A stretch of DNA of 64,000 bases from Pseudomonas kermanshahensis (lineage in GTDB: Bacteria > Pseudomonadota > Gammaproteobacteria > Pseudomonadales > Pseudomonadaceae). The stretch's first letter is position 1. Each line of letters begins with the position of its first letter. Under the pieces are notes generated by a model that was not told the origin of the DNA, did no database searches, and worked only from the letters and a program-made list of their open reading frames with translations. Below are positions 51,652 through 61,194 of this stretch, piece by piece. The position numbers and the translations under genes were made by a program. The stretch spans positions 4,092,001 through 4,156,000 of the forward strand of contig NZ_JABWRY020000001.1 of assembly GCF_014269205.2 (NCBI RefSeq), given 5' to 3'.

Positions 51652-52392
51652 ATGCCGTACCCCAGCGCGACCCAAGCGTTCAGACAAGGCGCCCACAGCG
51701 TCCTGCCGTTGACCTCCGGGGTCGTGCCCTTCGGCTTGATCACCGGGGTCACGGCCATCGGCCTGGGCCTGTCGCCCGCCGATGCCATCGGTATGACGTT
51801 GCTGTTCTATTCAGGCTCCGCGCAGATGGTGGTGATGCAATTGATGCAAAGCGGCGCCCTGCCGGTGACGATGGTGGTCACGGCACTGGTGATCAACCTT
51901 CGCTTCCTGATGTACAGCGCCAGCCTCGCCCCGCACCTGAGCCACCTGCCACGGCGCCATAAATGGCCGATGGCCTACCTGCTTTCCGACCAGTCCTTTG
52001 CCTTGTGCTCATTGAAGATGTCTTCAGGCGAACTCGGGCGCTTCGCCTTTCACTACTACGCTGGCACGGCGATTACCATGTGGTTTGGCTGGAACCTTTC
52101 GGTGCTGGCCGGCATGTACTTGGGCGCTGGCATCCCCGAAGATTGGTCGCTGGGCTTTGCCATTCCTTTGTCGTTCCTGGCGCTGCTAATCCCCAGCATC
52201 CGTAACCGGGCGACGCTCGGCGCAGCGCTGACCGGTGGCCTGCTCGCGGTGCTGGCGGTCGACCTGCCATATAACCTGGGCCTGTTGGCGGGTGCATTGG
52301 GTGGGATCATCGCCGGCTTGACCCTAGAGAACCTGCGGAAAACAAAAGCCGTACAGCCCGTGGCGGATGAACACATCGAGCAGGACGCATGA
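51652..52392 (+). CDS. azlC: AzlC branched-chain amino acid exporter subunit
   Basis: A 246-residue inner-membrane protein of the AzlC/YgaZ family, which exports branched-chain amino acids together with AzlD. Multiple hydrophobic helices; the motifs GVVPFGLITGVTAIGLGLSP near residue 23 and AQMVVMQLM near 60 are conserved. Start ATG 51652. Its stop overlaps the AzlD start (ATGA), showing coupling. It lies downstream of the lyase operon but separated by about 130 bp. Confidence 0.93.
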   Translation: MPYPSATQAFRQGAHSVLPLTSGVVPFGLITGVTAIGLGLSPADAIGMTLLFYSGSAQMVVMQLMQSGALPVTMVVTALVINLRFLMYSASLAPHLSHLPRRHKWPMAYLLSDQSFALCSLKMSSGELGRFAFHYYAGTAITMWFGWNLSVLAGMYLGAGIPEDWSLGFAIPLSFLALLIPSIRNRATLGAALTGGLLAVLAVDLPYNLGLLAGALGGIIAGLTLENLRKTKAVQPVADEHIEQDA

Positions 52393-52718
52393 TGAGCGAA
52401 ATGAGCCAGTGGATTACCTTCCTGCTGATCGGCCTGGGCACCTTCGCGGTCCGCTTGTCGTTCATCGAGTTCTACACCGTGCTGCGCATCCCGCCGCTGT
52501 TTCGCCGCGCGTTGGCCTACGTGCCGGCCAGCGTGCTGGCCGCATTGGTGCTGCCGGCCGTGGTGTTCCCTGACCGGCACGCCGACTTCGACTGGATGAA
52601 CCCGCAGATTCCCGCCGCGATACTGGCGGGCCTGGTGGCCTGGCGTACGCGCAGCACGCTGTTGACGCTGGGCGTGGGCATGGGCGCGCTGTGGGCATTG
52701 AAGCACTGGGGGCTGTAG
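52389..52718 (+). CDS. azlD: AzlD branched-chain amino acid exporter subunit
   Basis: The 109-residue small subunit of the AzlCD exporter: four predicted membrane helices (MSQWITFLLIGLGTFAVRLSF first). FRRALAYVPASVLAALVLPAVVF near residue 40 is typical of the AzlD/YgaH family. The ATG at 52389 overlaps the azlC stop by 4 bp; a second ATG sits one codon later. Confidence 0.92.
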   Translation: MMSEMSQWITFLLIGLGTFAVRLSFIEFYTVLRIPPLFRRALAYVPASVLAALVLPAVVFPDRHADFDWMNPQIPAAILAGLVAWRTRSTLLTLGVGMGALWALKHWGL

Positions 52719-52789
52719 GCAACGTGTGCGCACGTTTGCCGACAAAAGCGTCGGAGGGTGATGAAGGTGTGGAGTCGCTCGGAAGGAAA

Positions 52790-52866
52790 TGGCGTCCCAG
52801 GCAGGAATTGAACCTGCAACCTTCCCCTTAGGAGGGGGATGCTCTATCCAATTGAGCTACTGAGAC
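52790..52866 (-). tRNA. tRNA-Arg (CCT)
   Basis: A 77-nt cloverleaf with 5' GTCTCAG paired to 3' CTGGGAC, an anticodon loop CTCCTAA reading CCT, T-arm GGTTCAATTCC and CCA encoded. A plausible promoter (ATGACA-17-TAACAT, 52937-52909) lies upstream on the same strand. Confidence 0.95.
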
Positions 52867-52908
52867 GCTAGAACCGGGCAGTGAACACTGCACAGTTGGA
52901 CGGCCAGC

Positions 52909-52937
52909 ATGTTAACCAGCATGCTGCCGTTTGTCAT
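52909..52937 (-). promoter_or_regulatory. promoter candidate for tRNA-Arg (CCT)
   Basis: Leftward ATGACA (52937-52932), a 17-nt spacer and TAACAT (52914-52909), 43 bp before the mature tRNA. Confidence 0.45.
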
Positions 52938-52954
52938 GCTGCAACAGGCCTTTT

Positions 52955-53584
52955 TCACGTAATCCTTTTCTGCGGTTCCGTGGCTGGTTGGGTCAGGTAC
53001 CGGAGTACGCCTTCATCATGAAGCAGTTTGAACAATCCGGTCACCGCTGCGTCGAGCGTAGTGGAATTGTCCAGCACATGCACCGCAGGGTCATTGAAGG
53101 CTTGCAGCCCCGCATTACGCGCCAACCGCTGTTCGATCTCGTCCGGGGTTTCTCTGCCTCTGGCCAGCAAGCGCTGGCGCAATACCTGGGGCTTCACGTC
53201 GATGAGCACTGCCAGAAGATCCGGGTAGCGCCGCTGCGCTTCAGCCAGATAGGCGCGGGAGCCATTCACCAGCACCGCGCTGCCCGCTTCCAGCCATTGA
53301 TCAACGTGCTGCGGGATCCCGTAGCTCAGGCCATTGGCTTGCCAATGCATGGCAAATCCACCCTGCGCACGCATCGCTTCGAACTGTTGGGCAGTGACGC
53401 CTTGGGCTGCTTCACCCTTGGCTTCGGCCGAACGCGTGATGATGCGGCGAGCAATTTTTACCCCGGCAGCAGTGAGTTGCTCGCGCGCGGCATCGATCAG
53501 GGAATCTTTCCCTGAACCCGACGGTCCTATCAGAAATATCAGGCGGCCTGTCGCTGATCGCCGTGCGCTTGCGTCATGTTGCAT
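52955..53584 (-). CDS. phnN: ribose 1,5-bisphosphokinase PhnN
   Basis: A 209-residue P-loop kinase that makes PRPP from ribose 1,5-bisphosphate in phosphonate use. Walker A IGPSGSGKDSLIDAARE is near residue 19, followed by RIITR, the SYGIP substrate motif near 87 and AVLVNGSRAYLAEAQRRYP near 104. The start is taken as ATG 53584, two codons after an alternative GTG at 53590. No other phn genes are adjacent, so it is orphaned from the C-P lyase operon. Confidence 0.92.
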   Translation of the reverse strand: MQHDASARRSATGRLIFLIGPSGSGKDSLIDAAREQLTAAGVKIARRIITRSAEAKGEAAQGVTAQQFEAMRAQGGFAMHWQANGLSYGIPQHVDQWLEAGSAVLVNGSRAYLAEAQRRYPDLLAVLIDVKPQVLRQRLLARGRETPDEIEQRLARNAGLQAFNDPAVHVLDNSTTLDAAVTGLFKLLHDEGVLRYLTQPATEPQKRIT

Positions 53585-53701
53585 AGCCACTATGCTCTAT
53601 GGAAGGAAACCCGCGCATTCTAGGAGTTTTCTTGGCCTTTTGCTGCGTTTTACCAGTTTTTGACGGCAGAAGACTGACGGCGGGACAAGTCGGAGCATGT
53701 A

Positions 53702-53730
53702 AAACTTTTCAAACCAGTGCTCATTTCTGA
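53702..53730 (+). promoter_or_regulatory. possible AlgU-type promoter of amrZ
   Basis: AAACTT (53702-53707) then, after 18 nt, TCTGA (53726-53730). This is close to the AlgU/sigma22 consensus GAACTT-N16/17-TCTGA. In P. aeruginosa amrZ is transcribed from an AlgU promoter (recalled). The fit is imperfect and the spacer is long. Confidence 0.4.
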
Positions 53731-53733
53731 TAA

Positions 53734-53745
53734 TTGGTACTGGCA
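53734..53745. promoter_or_regulatory. possible AmrZ-binding site upstream of amrZ
   Basis: TTGGTACTGGCA matches the reverse of the AmrZ consensus (CTGGTAATGGCC-like) at 9 of 12 bases. AmrZ represses its own gene in P. aeruginosa (recalled), so a site here would be expected. Confidence 0.35.
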
Positions 53746-53931
53746 TAAAGCCTTTACCGGGCTCACTATTTGTCACAGAATTGACGCCAAGGAAACGGCG
53801 ACCATGAGGCAAGATGAGCATCCAATTTTCCACGAGGGTTGAACATTTTGTTGTCGCCACGGTCGTATTTCCACTCCGTGCGGCCAATTTGAGAACCGCG
53901 TCCCCTGAACCAGTAAATCCGGTCAATTTAT

Positions 53932-54258
53932 ATGCGCCCAATGAAACAGGCTATTTACTCCAGCCGCACTGCTGACAAGTTTGTCGTCCGCCTGCCAGAT
54001 GGGATGCGTGAGCGCATTGCCGAGGTAGCGCGCAACCATCACCGCAGCATGAACTCCGAGATCATCGCGCGCCTGGAACAGAGCCTTATCCAGGAAGGCG
54101 CGTTGGGTGACGAGCTGAGCATGCGCCTGGACAGCCCTGAACTGTCCCTGCATGAGCGCGAGTTGCTGCAACGCTTCCGCCAACTGTCCCACCGCCAGCA
54201 GAACGCCCTGGTCGCCCTCATCGCTCACGATGTAGAAATGGCCGCCGACGCTTCCTGA
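53932..54258 (+). CDS. amrZ: AmrZ ribbon-helix-helix transcription factor
   Basis: A 108-residue Arc/MetJ-fold regulator of motility, exopolysaccharide and c-di-GMP genes. The N-terminal extension [22 protein letters not shown] leads into the ribbon-helix-helix (residues 15-60; [34 protein letters not shown]). The tetramerisation segment follows ([32 protein letters not shown]). The protein matches P. aeruginosa AmrZ almost throughout (recalled sequence). The start ATG 53932. Two terminator-like or promoter signals flank it. Confidence 0.92.
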   Translation: MRPMKQAIYSSRTADKFVVRLPDGMRERIAEVARNHHRSMNSEIIARLEQSLIQEGALGDELSMRLDSPELSLHERELLQRFRQLSHRQQNALVALIAHDVEMAADAS

Positions 54259-54280
54259 AGGTTGCTAGCGAACACAAAAA

Positions 54281-54306
54281 AGCCAGCGTAAGCTGGCTTT
54301 TTTATT
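54281..54306 (+). terminator. amrZ terminator
   Basis: AGCCAGC pairs with GCTGGCT around GTAA (54281-54298), followed by a T-rich TTTTTTATT tract. Confidence 0.9.
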
Positions 54307-54332
54307 GTTCGTCACATCATTAGCAATCGTGT

Positions 54333-54352
54333 GTAGGAGCGGCCATAGGCTG
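54333..54352. repeat. partial REP-like unit
   Basis: GTAGGAGCGGCCATAGGCTG is a short match to one arm of the REP core, between amrZ and mgtE. Confidence 0.4.
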
Positions 54353-54364
54353 GCCCCCCAATAA

Positions 54365-55807
54365 TCAGAGCAGGAACAGCGTCGCCAAGCCCAGGAAGAT
54401 GAAGAACCCGCCGCTGTCGGTCACCGCCGTGATCATCACGCTGGAGCCCATCGCCGGATCGCGCCCCAGGCGTGTCAGGGTCATCGGGATCAACACCCCC
54501 ATCAACGCTGCCAACAGCAGGTTCAAGGTCATAGCCGCGGTCATCACCAGGCCCAACGACCAACTGCCATACAGCCAGAACGCCACCGCACCGATCACGC
54601 CACCCCAGATCAAGCCGTTGAGCAACGATACAGCCAGCTCCTTGCGCATCAGGCGGCTGGTATTGCCTGGCGACACCTGGTCCAGCGCCATCGCACGCAC
54701 GATCATGGTGATGGTCTGGTTGCCGGAGTTACCACCGATGCCCGCCACGATCGGCATCAAGGCGGCCAGCGCCACCAGCTTCTCGATCGACCCCTCGAAC
54801 AGGCCGATCACCCGTGAAGCCAGGAATGCAGTAATCAGGTTGATGGCCAGCCACGCCCAGCGGTTGCGCAGCGAACGCCAGACCGAGGCGAAGATGTCTT
54901 CTTCTTCGCGCAGGCCGGCCATGTTGAGCACTTCGCTCTCGCTCTCTTCACGGATCAGGTCGACCATTTCGTCAATGGTCAGACGGCCGATCAGGCGATC
55001 GCTCTTGTCCACCACCGGGGCGGATACGAGGTCGTAACGTTCAAAGGCTTGAGCCGCGTCGTAGGCATCTTCCTCGGGGTGGAAGGACACAGGGTCGGTC
55101 GCCATGACCTCTGCCACCTTCTTGTCCGGGTCGTTGACCAGCAGGCGCTTGATGGGCAGCACGCCCTTGAGAATGCCGTCATAGTCGACCACGAACAGTT
55201 TGTCGGTGTGGTTCGGCAGCTCTTTCAGGCGGCGCAGGTAACGCAATACGACTTCGAGGCTGACGTCTTCGCGGATGGTGACCATCTCGAAGTCCATCAA
55301 CGCACCGACCTGCTCCTCATCGTAGCTCAGCGCCGAACGCACGCGCTCGCGTTGCTGGGCATCGAGGGTTTCCATCAACTCGTGAACGACGTCGCGCGGT
55401 AGCTCGGGCGCCAGGTCGGCCAGTTCGTCGGCGTCCATTTCCTTGGCAGCGGCGAGCAGTTCGTGATCGTCCATGTCGGCGATCAGCGATTGGCGAACCG
55501 AATCGGATACTTCAAGCAGGATGTCGCCGTCGCGGTCCGAGCGCACCAGCTGCCAGACCGTCAGGCGGTCTTCCAGGGGCAATGCTTCGAGGATGTAGGC
55601 GACGTCGGCGGGGTGCAGGTCATCGAGCTTGCGCTGCAGCTCAACGAGGTTCTGGCGGTGGACGAGGTTTTCGACCAGGTCGTGATGAGCACCCTCCTGG
55701 CGGTGGGTGAGGTCTTCGACCACGCGCTGGCGCTGCAGCAGTTCGACCACCTGAGCCAGGCGATCCTGCAGGCTCTCTTGCGCTTTCTTTACTTCTACTT
55801 CAGTCAT
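54365..55807 (-). CDS. mgtE: magnesium transporter MgtE
   Basis: A 480-residue Mg2+ channel. Soluble N-domain (about 30-135, LHPADVAYILEALPLEDRLTVW), a CBS pair (about 140-260; VGALMDFEMVTIREDVSL, VAEVMATDPVSFHPEEDAYDAA), a linker helix and five membrane helices from about residue 290. The conserved PxxxGNxGNQ selectivity region is present as MPIVAGIGGNSGNQTITMIVRAMA. The CBS domains close the pore when Mg2+ is high (family knowledge). The start ATG 55807 (MTEVEVKKAQESL). It is convergent with amrZ, and its leader (55808-56000) includes a hairpin. Confidence 0.95.
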   Translation of the reverse strand: MTEVEVKKAQESLQDRLAQVVELLQRQRVVEDLTHRQEGAHHDLVENLVHRQNLVELQRKLDDLHPADVAYILEALPLEDRLTVWQLVRSDRDGDILLEVSDSVRQSLIADMDDHELLAAAKEMDADELADLAPELPRDVVHELMETLDAQQRERVRSALSYDEEQVGALMDFEMVTIREDVSLEVVLRYLRRLKELPNHTDKLFVVDYDGILKGVLPIKRLLVNDPDKKVAEVMATDPVSFHPEEDAYDAAQAFERYDLVSAPVVDKSDRLIGRLTIDEMVDLIREESESEVLNMAGLREEEDIFASVWRSLRNRWAWLAINLITAFLASRVIGLFEGSIEKLVALAALMPIVAGIGGNSGNQTITMIVRAMALDQVSPGNTSRLMRKELAVSLLNGLIWGGVIGAVAFWLYGSWSLGLVMTAAMTLNLLLAALMGVLIPMTLTRLGRDPAMGSSVMITAVTDSGGFFIFLGLATLFLL

Positions 55808-55921
55808 AGGCGAACTCCACTCCCAGCAGCGGAGCACGCCGGGGGAATCAATCGGTCAGATCTATCTGTATGAATCTTGTTAAGGAGTAACTACTGGGTA
55901 AGTCCATGGTGGTATTCCACA

Positions 55922-55936
55922 AGCCCCGGCGGGGCT
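55922..55936 (-). other. GC-rich hairpin in the mgtE leader
   Basis: AGCCCCG and CGGGGCT form a compact stem about 115 bp before the mgtE start, with no good T tract after it. It could be a leader structure. I saw no clear magnesium riboswitch features. Confidence 0.35.
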
Positions 55937-56150
55937 GACGGGCGCAATCATACACTGCCTAAGCTGTCAGATCGCTTAAATTTTTGGCCAGAACAATCGT
56001 TTGCGAGATAAAGCTAGGACAACGCTCGAAGCTATGTGTGCGACGGCGGGAGCAAAAGAAAAAACACAAATGCCGCGCAAAAGATTATCGGGCCGGTTTA
56101 TGTGCAGTCTAGCGGGCATCACTGAGAAACAGTGAACGGGAGAAAACAAA

Positions 56151-56178
56151 AAGCCCGCTCATTTGAGCGGGCTTTTTG
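56151..56178. terminator. terminator of the tRNA-Arg operon
   Basis: AAGCCCGCTCA and TGAGCGGGCTT form an 11-bp stem with a 2-nt loop and T tracts on both strands. It lies 7 bp from the last tRNA-Arg. Confidence 0.9.
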
Positions 56179-56184
56179 ATTGTA

Positions 56185-56261
56185 TGGCGGACTCAGCAGG
56201 ATTCGAACCTGCGACCGCTCGGTTCGTAGCCGAGTACTCTATCCAGCTGAGCTATGAGTCC
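56185..56261 (-). tRNA. tRNA-Arg (ACG), copy 3
   Basis: A 77-nt cloverleaf: 5' GGACTCATAGCTCAGCTGGA, anticodon loop CTACGAA reading ACG, T-arm GGTTCGAATCC, CCA encoded. Identical to copies at 56334 and 56483. Confidence 0.97.
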
Positions 56262-56333
56262 GTGGTCGGTATTTTTAGGCCAGATTACCACTGGCTTGTT
56301 GAAGCGTCTTTGCAAGCAGAGCCACTTCAAAAG

Positions 56334-56410
56334 TGGCGGACTCAGCAGGATTCGAACCTGCGACCGCTCGGTTCGTAGCCGAGTACTCTATCCAGCTGAG
56401 CTATGAGTCC
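56334..56410 (-). tRNA. tRNA-Arg (ACG), copy 2
   Basis: Same 77-nt gene, anticodon ACG, 149 bp from copy 3. Confidence 0.97.
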
Positions 56411-56482
56411 GTGGTTGGTAGTTTTAGACCAGATTACCACTGGTTGTTTGAAGTAGCCTTGTAAGCAAAGCCACTTCAAAAG

Positions 56483-56559
56483 TGGCGGACTCAGCAGGAT
56501 TCGAACCTGCGACCGCTCGGTTCGTAGCCGAGTACTCTATCCAGCTGAGCTATGAGTCC
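56483..56559 (-). tRNA. tRNA-Arg (ACG), copy 1
   Basis: Same 77-nt gene, first after the promoter at 56574-56601, anticodon ACG, 149 bp from copy 2. Confidence 0.97.
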
Positions 56560-56573
56560 GTGTCTTGCCGCGC

Positions 56574-56601
56574 ATTATAGGTCGCTGAAACATTTTTGCA
56601 A
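56574..56601 (-). promoter_or_regulatory. promoter of the tRNA-Arg operon
   Basis: Leftward TTGCAA (56601-56596), a 16-nt spacer and a perfect TATAAT (56579-56574), then a GC-rich discriminator. Confidence 0.85.
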
Positions 56602-56666
56602 GAACTTTTTTCGTTTAATTTCAACTACTTAGCGTTCTTACTGTTTACAGCGGCCTAAGCGAATAA

Positions 56667-56757
56667 TGGCGGTGAAGGGGGGATTCGAACCCCCGATACC
56701 CTTATGAGGTATACTCCCTTAGCAGGGGAGCGCCTTCGGCCACTCGGCCACCTCACC
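56667..56757 (-). tRNA. tRNA-Ser (GCT)
   Basis: A 91-nt class II tRNA with long variable arm; 5' GGTGAGGTGGCCGAGTGGCC, anticodon loop TGCTAA-type reading GCT, CCA encoded. Confidence 0.96.
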
Positions 56758-56771
56758 GCAACACGAGGCGA

Positions 56772-56800
56772 ATATTAAAGAACCTCTTTCACCTTTGCAA
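56772..56800 (-). promoter_or_regulatory. promoter of tRNA-Ser (GCT)
   Basis: Leftward TTGCAA (56800-56795), a 17-nt spacer and TAATAT (56777-56772), 15 bp before the tRNA. Confidence 0.8.
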
Positions 56801-56829
56801 CCCTTTTTTTGAAAAAAACTTCAAAAGAA

Positions 56830-57018
56830 TTAAAGGCTTGGCTCCTCGTCCTTCTCTTTCTTGATCCGCAGGTAGATTTCCTCGCGGTGCACAGCCACTT
56901 CTTTCGGGGCGCTGACGCCAATACGCACCTGGTTGCCTTTGACGCCAAGCACCGTCACGGTGATCTCGCCGTCTCCAATGATCAGGCTCTCGGCGCACCG
57001 GCGAGTCAGAATCAACAT
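56830..57018 (-). CDS. rsmA: carbon storage regulator RsmA/CsrA
   Basis: A 62-residue RNA-binding translational regulator ([20 protein letters not shown]...). The RNA-contacting residues at the start (LILTRR) and the [25 protein letters not shown] core are intact. The start ATG 57018 has AGGAG upstream; a longer in-frame frame to 57153 was discarded. Its position next to lysC-alaS is the standard Pseudomonas rsmA locus. The RNA targets and the sRNAs that bind it are not in this window. Confidence 0.97.
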   Translation of the reverse strand: MLILTRRCAESLIIGDGEITVTVLGVKGNQVRIGVSAPKEVAVHREEIYLRIKKEKDEEPSL

Positions 57019-57140
57019 AGCTTTCTCCTTACGCAAAACATTCAGGGATAACAGTCTTTGGTATCGGGGGCCTGGTCGCGGACGACGACCCAGCCCTGGT
57101 TGCCCACCCCGCAGCAGCGTGCGTGGCGAGCAGAAACGCG

Positions 57141-57164
57141 AAGGGCGCGGCAAGCCGCGCCCTT
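57141..57164 (-). terminator. hairpin between lysC and rsmA
   Basis: AAGGGCGCGG and CCGCGCCCTT form a 10-bp stem around CAAG, just past the lysC stop. The following stretch is only partly T-rich (CGCGTTTCT), so it may be a weak terminator. Confidence 0.55.
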
Positions 57165-57176
57165 CCAGGCAGCGCC

Positions 57177-58412
57177 TTACTCGCCCTGTCGGGCAGGAGC
57201 GTCCAGTTCGAACGCGGTGTGCAGCGCGCGTACGGCCAGCTCCAGGTACTTCTCTTCGATCACGACCGAAACCTTGATCTCGGAGGTGGAGATCATCTGG
57301 ATGTTGATGCTCTCCTTGGCCAGGGCTTCGAACATGCGGCTGGCAACGCCTGCGTGGGAGCGCATGCCAACGCCAACGATCGAGACCTTGGCGATCTTGG
57401 TGTCGCCGATCACTTCGCGGGCACCGATTTCACGGGCGGTGTTCTCCAGCACGTTCTGCGCCTTCTCGTACTCGTTGCGGTGTACGGTGAAGGTGAAGTC
57501 GGTGGTGTTATCGTGCGCCACGTTCTGCACGATCATGTCGACCTCGATGTTCGAGGCGCTGATCGGGCCGAGGATCTTGAAGGCCACGCCCGGGGTGTCC
57601 GGCACGCCGCGAATGGTCAGCTTGGCTTCATCACGGTTGAAGGCGATACCGGAAATGATCGGCTGTTCCATGGATTCCTCTTCATCAATGGTAATGAGGG
57701 TACCCGGACCCTCCTTGAAGCTGTGCAGCACGCGCAGCGGGACGTTGTACTTGCCGGCGAACTCCACCGAACGGATCTGCAGCACCTTGGAGCCGAGGCT
57801 GGCCATTTCCAGCATCTCTTCGAAGGTGATCTTCTCCAGGCGCTGTGCCTGCGGCACCACGCGCGGGTCAGTGGTGTAGACGCCATCGACGTCGGTGTAG
57901 ATCTGGCACTCGTCAGCCTTGAGCGCCGCCGCCAGGGCGACGCCGGTGGTGTCGGAGCCGCCACGGCCAAGGGTGGTGATGCTGCCGTGCTCGTCGACCC
58001 CCTGGAAACCTGCAACCACGACCACACGCCCTTCCTTGAGGTCGGCGCGAATCTTCTGGTCGTCGATCTGCAGGATGCGGGCTTTGTTGTGCGAGCTGTC
58101 GGTCAGAATGCGCACCTGGTTACCGGTGTAGGACACCGCTGGCACACCACGCTTGATCAAGGCCATGGTCAGCAGGGCAATGGTGACCTGCTCACCGGTC
58201 GACACGATCACATCCAGTTCACGCGGAACCGGCTGATCGGTGATCTGCTTGGCCAGATCGATCAGGCGATTGGTTTCACCGCTCATGGCCGACAGCACGA
58301 CCACCAAGTCGTCGCCCGCCTCACGGTGTTTCTTGACCTTTTCGGCTACCTGCTCGATCCGCTCGATGGAACCGACAGAGGTGCCGCCAAATTTCTGTAC
58401 GATCAACGCCAT
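57177..58412 (-). CDS. lysC: aspartate kinase
   Basis: Phosphorylates aspartate, the first step to lysine, threonine, methionine and diaminopimelate. 411 residues: the [20 protein letters not shown]-terminus (residues 7-25), the kinase core with [26 protein letters not shown] near 130 and two ACT domains from about 270 for feedback control ([44 protein letters not shown]). The start ATG 58412 ([10 protein letters not shown]). It lies between alaS and rsmA, co-directional. Confidence 0.97.
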   Translation of the reverse strand: MALIVQKFGGTSVGSIERIEQVAEKVKKHREAGDDLVVVLSAMSGETNRLIDLAKQITDQPVPRELDVIVSTGEQVTIALLTMALIKRGVPAVSYTGNQVRILTDSSHNKARILQIDDQKIRADLKEGRVVVVAGFQGVDEHGSITTLGRGGSDTTGVALAAALKADECQIYTDVDGVYTTDPRVVPQAQRLEKITFEEMLEMASLGSKVLQIRSVEFAGKYNVPLRVLHSFKEGPGTLITIDEEESMEQPIISGIAFNRDEAKLTIRGVPDTPGVAFKILGPISASNIEVDMIVQNVAHDNTTDFTFTVHRNEYEKAQNVLENTAREIGAREVIGDTKIAKVSIVGVGMRSHAGVASRMFEALAKESINIQMISTSEIKVSVVIEEKYLELAVRALHTAFELDAPARQGE

Positions 58413-58496
58413 TTCAATGGTGCCTCAGCCCATACAGGGCCCCAAAAAACAATCCAACATGAAGGAGCCGGCGACTAGACCGCCGGCCCCCTCATC

Positions 58497-61121
58497 TCAA
58501 AGTCCCTGCTCTGCGAACGGCACGGCCAGCGCCAAGGCCTGGTCCAGCGCAGCGACGTCGACGCCGCCACCCTGGGCCATGTCCGGACGGCCACCGCCCT
58601 TGCCACCCACTGCCGCAGCGGCTTGTTTCATCAGATCGCCAGCCTTGAGTTGGCTGGAGAGGTCCTTGGTCACGCCGGCCACCAGCACGACCTTGCCCTC
58701 ATGCTCACTGCCCAGCAGGATCACTGCGTGGCCGAGCTTGTTCTTCAGCTGATCGACCAGGGCCAGCAAGGCCTTGCCATCTTGCCCATCCAGGCGAGCG
58801 GCAAGCACCTTGGCACCCTTGACCTCAACGGCCGCGTTGGAGAGATCATCCCCGGCGGCGCTGGCGGCCTTGGCCTGCAGCTGTTCCAGCTGCTTCTCCA
58901 GCTGACGGTTGCGCTCGAGCACCGCCGACAGCTTGTCGATCAGGTTGTCACGGTTACCCTTGACCAGTTGCGCGGCTTCCTTCACCTGCTCTTCAGCAGC
59001 GTTCAGGTAGGCCAGCGCAGCCGCGCCGGTAACCGCTTCGATACGACGTACCCCAGAGGCCACGCCGCCTTCGCTGATGATCTTGAACAGGCTGATATCG
59101 CCGGTGCGCTTGGCATGGATACCCCCGCACAGCTCCACCGAGAAGTCGCCACCCATGCTCAGCACGCGCACGGTATCGCCGTACTTCTCGCCGAACAAGG
59201 CCATGGCGCCTTTGCGCTTGGCGGTCTCGATGTCGGTCACCTCGGTCAGCACCTCGGTGTTGCGGCGCACTTCACGGTTGACGATGTCTTCCAGCGCCTT
59301 GATCTGCTCTGGCTTGACCGCCTCGAAGTGGCTGAAGTCGAAACGCAGGCGCTGGCTGTCGACCAGCGAGCCCTTCTGCTGTACGTGATCGCCCAGCACC
59401 TGGCGCAGCGCTTCGTGCAGCAGGTGAGTGGCGGAGTGGTTCAGCGAGGTGGCGTGCTGCACGTCGGCGTCGACCTTGGCCTCGACCTCGGCACCCACGC
59501 TCAATGCACCGCTGGCAACCACACCGTGGTGCAGGAAGGCACCGCCGGTCTTGGTGGTATCGCGCACGTCAAAGCGCACGGCGCCGGCCTGCAGGAAGCC
59601 GCTGTCACCCACCTGGCCGCCGGACTCGGCGTAGAACGGCGTGCGGTCGAGGATCACCACGCCCTGCTCGCCTTCGCCCAACTGCTCGACGGCCTGGCCG
59701 TCCTTGTACAGGGCAATGACCTTGGCCTGGCCTTCGGTGGTGGTGTAGCCCAGGAAGTCCGTGGCGGTGTCGACCTTGACCAGGCTGTTGTAGTCCATGC
59801 CGAAGGCGCTGGCAGAGCGCGCACGCTCACGCTGAGCGTCCATTTCACGCTCGAAACCGGCTTCGTCGATGGTCAGCTCGCGCTCGCGAGCGATGTCGGC
59901 GGTCAGGTCCATGGGGAAGCCGTAGGTGTCGTACAGTTTGAACACCACGTCACCCGGCACCACGTCACCCTGCAGTTGCGCCAGGTCCTGCTCGAGGATG
60001 CGCAGGCCTTGCTCCAGGGTCTTGGCGAATTGCTCTTCTTCAGCCTTGAGCACGCGCTCGATATGCGCCTGCTGGCTCTTCAGCTCTGGGAAGGCTTCGC
60101 CCATCTCGGCCACCAGTGCGGCAACGATCTGGTAGAAGAAGCTGCCCTTGGCGCCCAGCTTGTTGCCGTGGCGGCAAGCGCGGCGAATGATGCGGCGCAG
60201 CACGTAGCCACGGCCTTCGTTGGACGGCAGCACGCCGTCTGCGATCAGGAAGCCGCACGAACGGATATGGTCGGCGACCACTTTCAGCGACGCCTGGCTG
60301 TCATTGCTGCAACCGATGGCCTTGGCCGCGGCGCTGAGCAGGTTCTGGAACAGGTCGATCTCGTAGTTCGAGTGAACATGCTGCAGTACCGCACTGACAC
60401 GCTCCAGGCCCATGCCGGTGTCTACCGAGGGGGCAGGCAGCGGGTGCAGGACGCCATCGGCGGTGCGGTTGAACTGCATGAAGACGTTGTTCCAGATCTC
60501 GATGTAGCGGTCGCCGTCTTCTTCCGGCGAGCCGGGTGGGCCGCCCCAGATGTCGGCGCCGTGGTCGTAGAAGATCTCGGTGCAAGGGCCGCACGGGCCG
60601 GTATCGCCCATGGTCCAGAAGTTGTCGGACGCGTACGGGGCGCCTTTGTTGTCACCGATGCGCACCATGCGCTCGGCCGGCACGCCGATTTCCTTGGTCC
60701 AGATGTCGTACGCTTCGTCATCGGTGGCGTAGACGGTGACCCAGAGCTTTTCCTTCGGCAGGTTCAGCCACTTGTCCGAGGTCAGGAAGGTCCAGGCGTA
60801 GGTGATCGCGTCGCGCTTGAAATAGTCGCCGAAGCTGAAGTTGCCCAGCATCTCGAAGAACGTATGGTGACGCGCGGTGTAGCCGACGTTTTCCAGGTCG
60901 TTGTGCTTGCCACCGGCGCGTACGCATTTCTGGCTGCTGACGGCGCGGGTGTAGGCGCGCTTTTCCTGGCCGAGGAAGCAGTCCTTGAACTGGTTCATGC
61001 CGGCGTTGGTAAACAGCAGGGTCGGGTCATTGCCCGGGATCAGGGAGCTGGAGGCAACTCGGGTGTGTCCCTGCTCTTCGAAGAAGCGAAGGAAGGCTTC
61101 ACGGATTTCTGCGCTTTTCAT
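58497..61121 (-). CDS. alaS: alanyl-tRNA synthetase
   Basis: Charges tRNA-Ala, 874 residues. From ATG 61121 ([22 protein letters not shown]): class II catalytic core (1-240; motif 2 region [22 protein letters not shown], motif 3 [14 protein letters not shown]), tRNA-recognition helices, editing domain with [16 protein letters not shown] near 560 and [17 protein letters not shown] near 665 as the metal-binding histidine/cysteine sets, and the C-Ala domain with a coiled coil ([21 protein letters not shown]). An in-frame extension to 61268 was rejected. Gap to lysC 84 bp. Confidence 0.98.
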   Translation of the reverse strand: MKSAEIREAFLRFFEEQGHTRVASSSLIPGNDPTLLFTNAGMNQFKDCFLGQEKRAYTRAVSSQKCVRAGGKHNDLENVGYTARHHTFFEMLGNFSFGDYFKRDAITYAWTFLTSDKWLNLPKEKLWVTVYATDDEAYDIWTKEIGVPAERMVRIGDNKGAPYASDNFWTMGDTGPCGPCTEIFYDHGADIWGGPPGSPEEDGDRYIEIWNNVFMQFNRTADGVLHPLPAPSVDTGMGLERVSAVLQHVHSNYEIDLFQNLLSAAAKAIGCSNDSQASLKVVADHIRSCGFLIADGVLPSNEGRGYVLRRIIRRACRHGNKLGAKGSFFYQIVAALVAEMGEAFPELKSQQAHIERVLKAEEEQFAKTLEQGLRILEQDLAQLQGDVVPGDVVFKLYDTYGFPMDLTADIARERELTIDEAGFEREMDAQRERARSASAFGMDYNSLVKVDTATDFLGYTTTEGQAKVIALYKDGQAVEQLGEGEQGVVILDRTPFYAESGGQVGDSGFLQAGAVRFDVRDTTKTGGAFLHHGVVASGALSVGAEVEAKVDADVQHATSLNHSATHLLHEALRQVLGDHVQQKGSLVDSQRLRFDFSHFEAVKPEQIKALEDIVNREVRRNTEVLTEVTDIETAKRKGAMALFGEKYGDTVRVLSMGGDFSVELCGGIHAKRTGDISLFKIISEGGVASGVRRIEAVTGAAALAYLNAAEEQVKEAAQLVKGNRDNLIDKLSAVLERNRQLEKQLEQLQAKAASAAGDDLSNAAVEVKGAKVLAARLDGQDGKALLALVDQLKNKLGHAVILLGSEHEGKVVLVAGVTKDLSSQLKAGDLMKQAAAAVGGKGGGRPDMAQGGGVDVAALDQALALAVPFAEQGL

Positions 61122-61188
61122 AGGTTCTTCCACGGAAACGGCGGCCCTGGTGGGCAAACGCGTCGACGAAACGACGGCAAAGGGCCGC

Positions 61189-61194
61189 ATTATA
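61189..61194 (-). promoter_or_regulatory. possible -10 element of alaS
   Basis: Leftward TATAAT (61194-61189) with only a weak -35 (CTGCAC 17 nt upstream), about 68 bp before the alaS start. The alaS-astE interval (61122-61447) otherwise holds a REP hairpin at 61410. Confidence 0.5.

Noticed and set aside
53597..53941. A 114-codon minus-strand frame in the phnN-amrZ gap
   Set aside because: It spans the region where amrZ promoter elements are expected, has no ribosome-binding site and no recognisable family.
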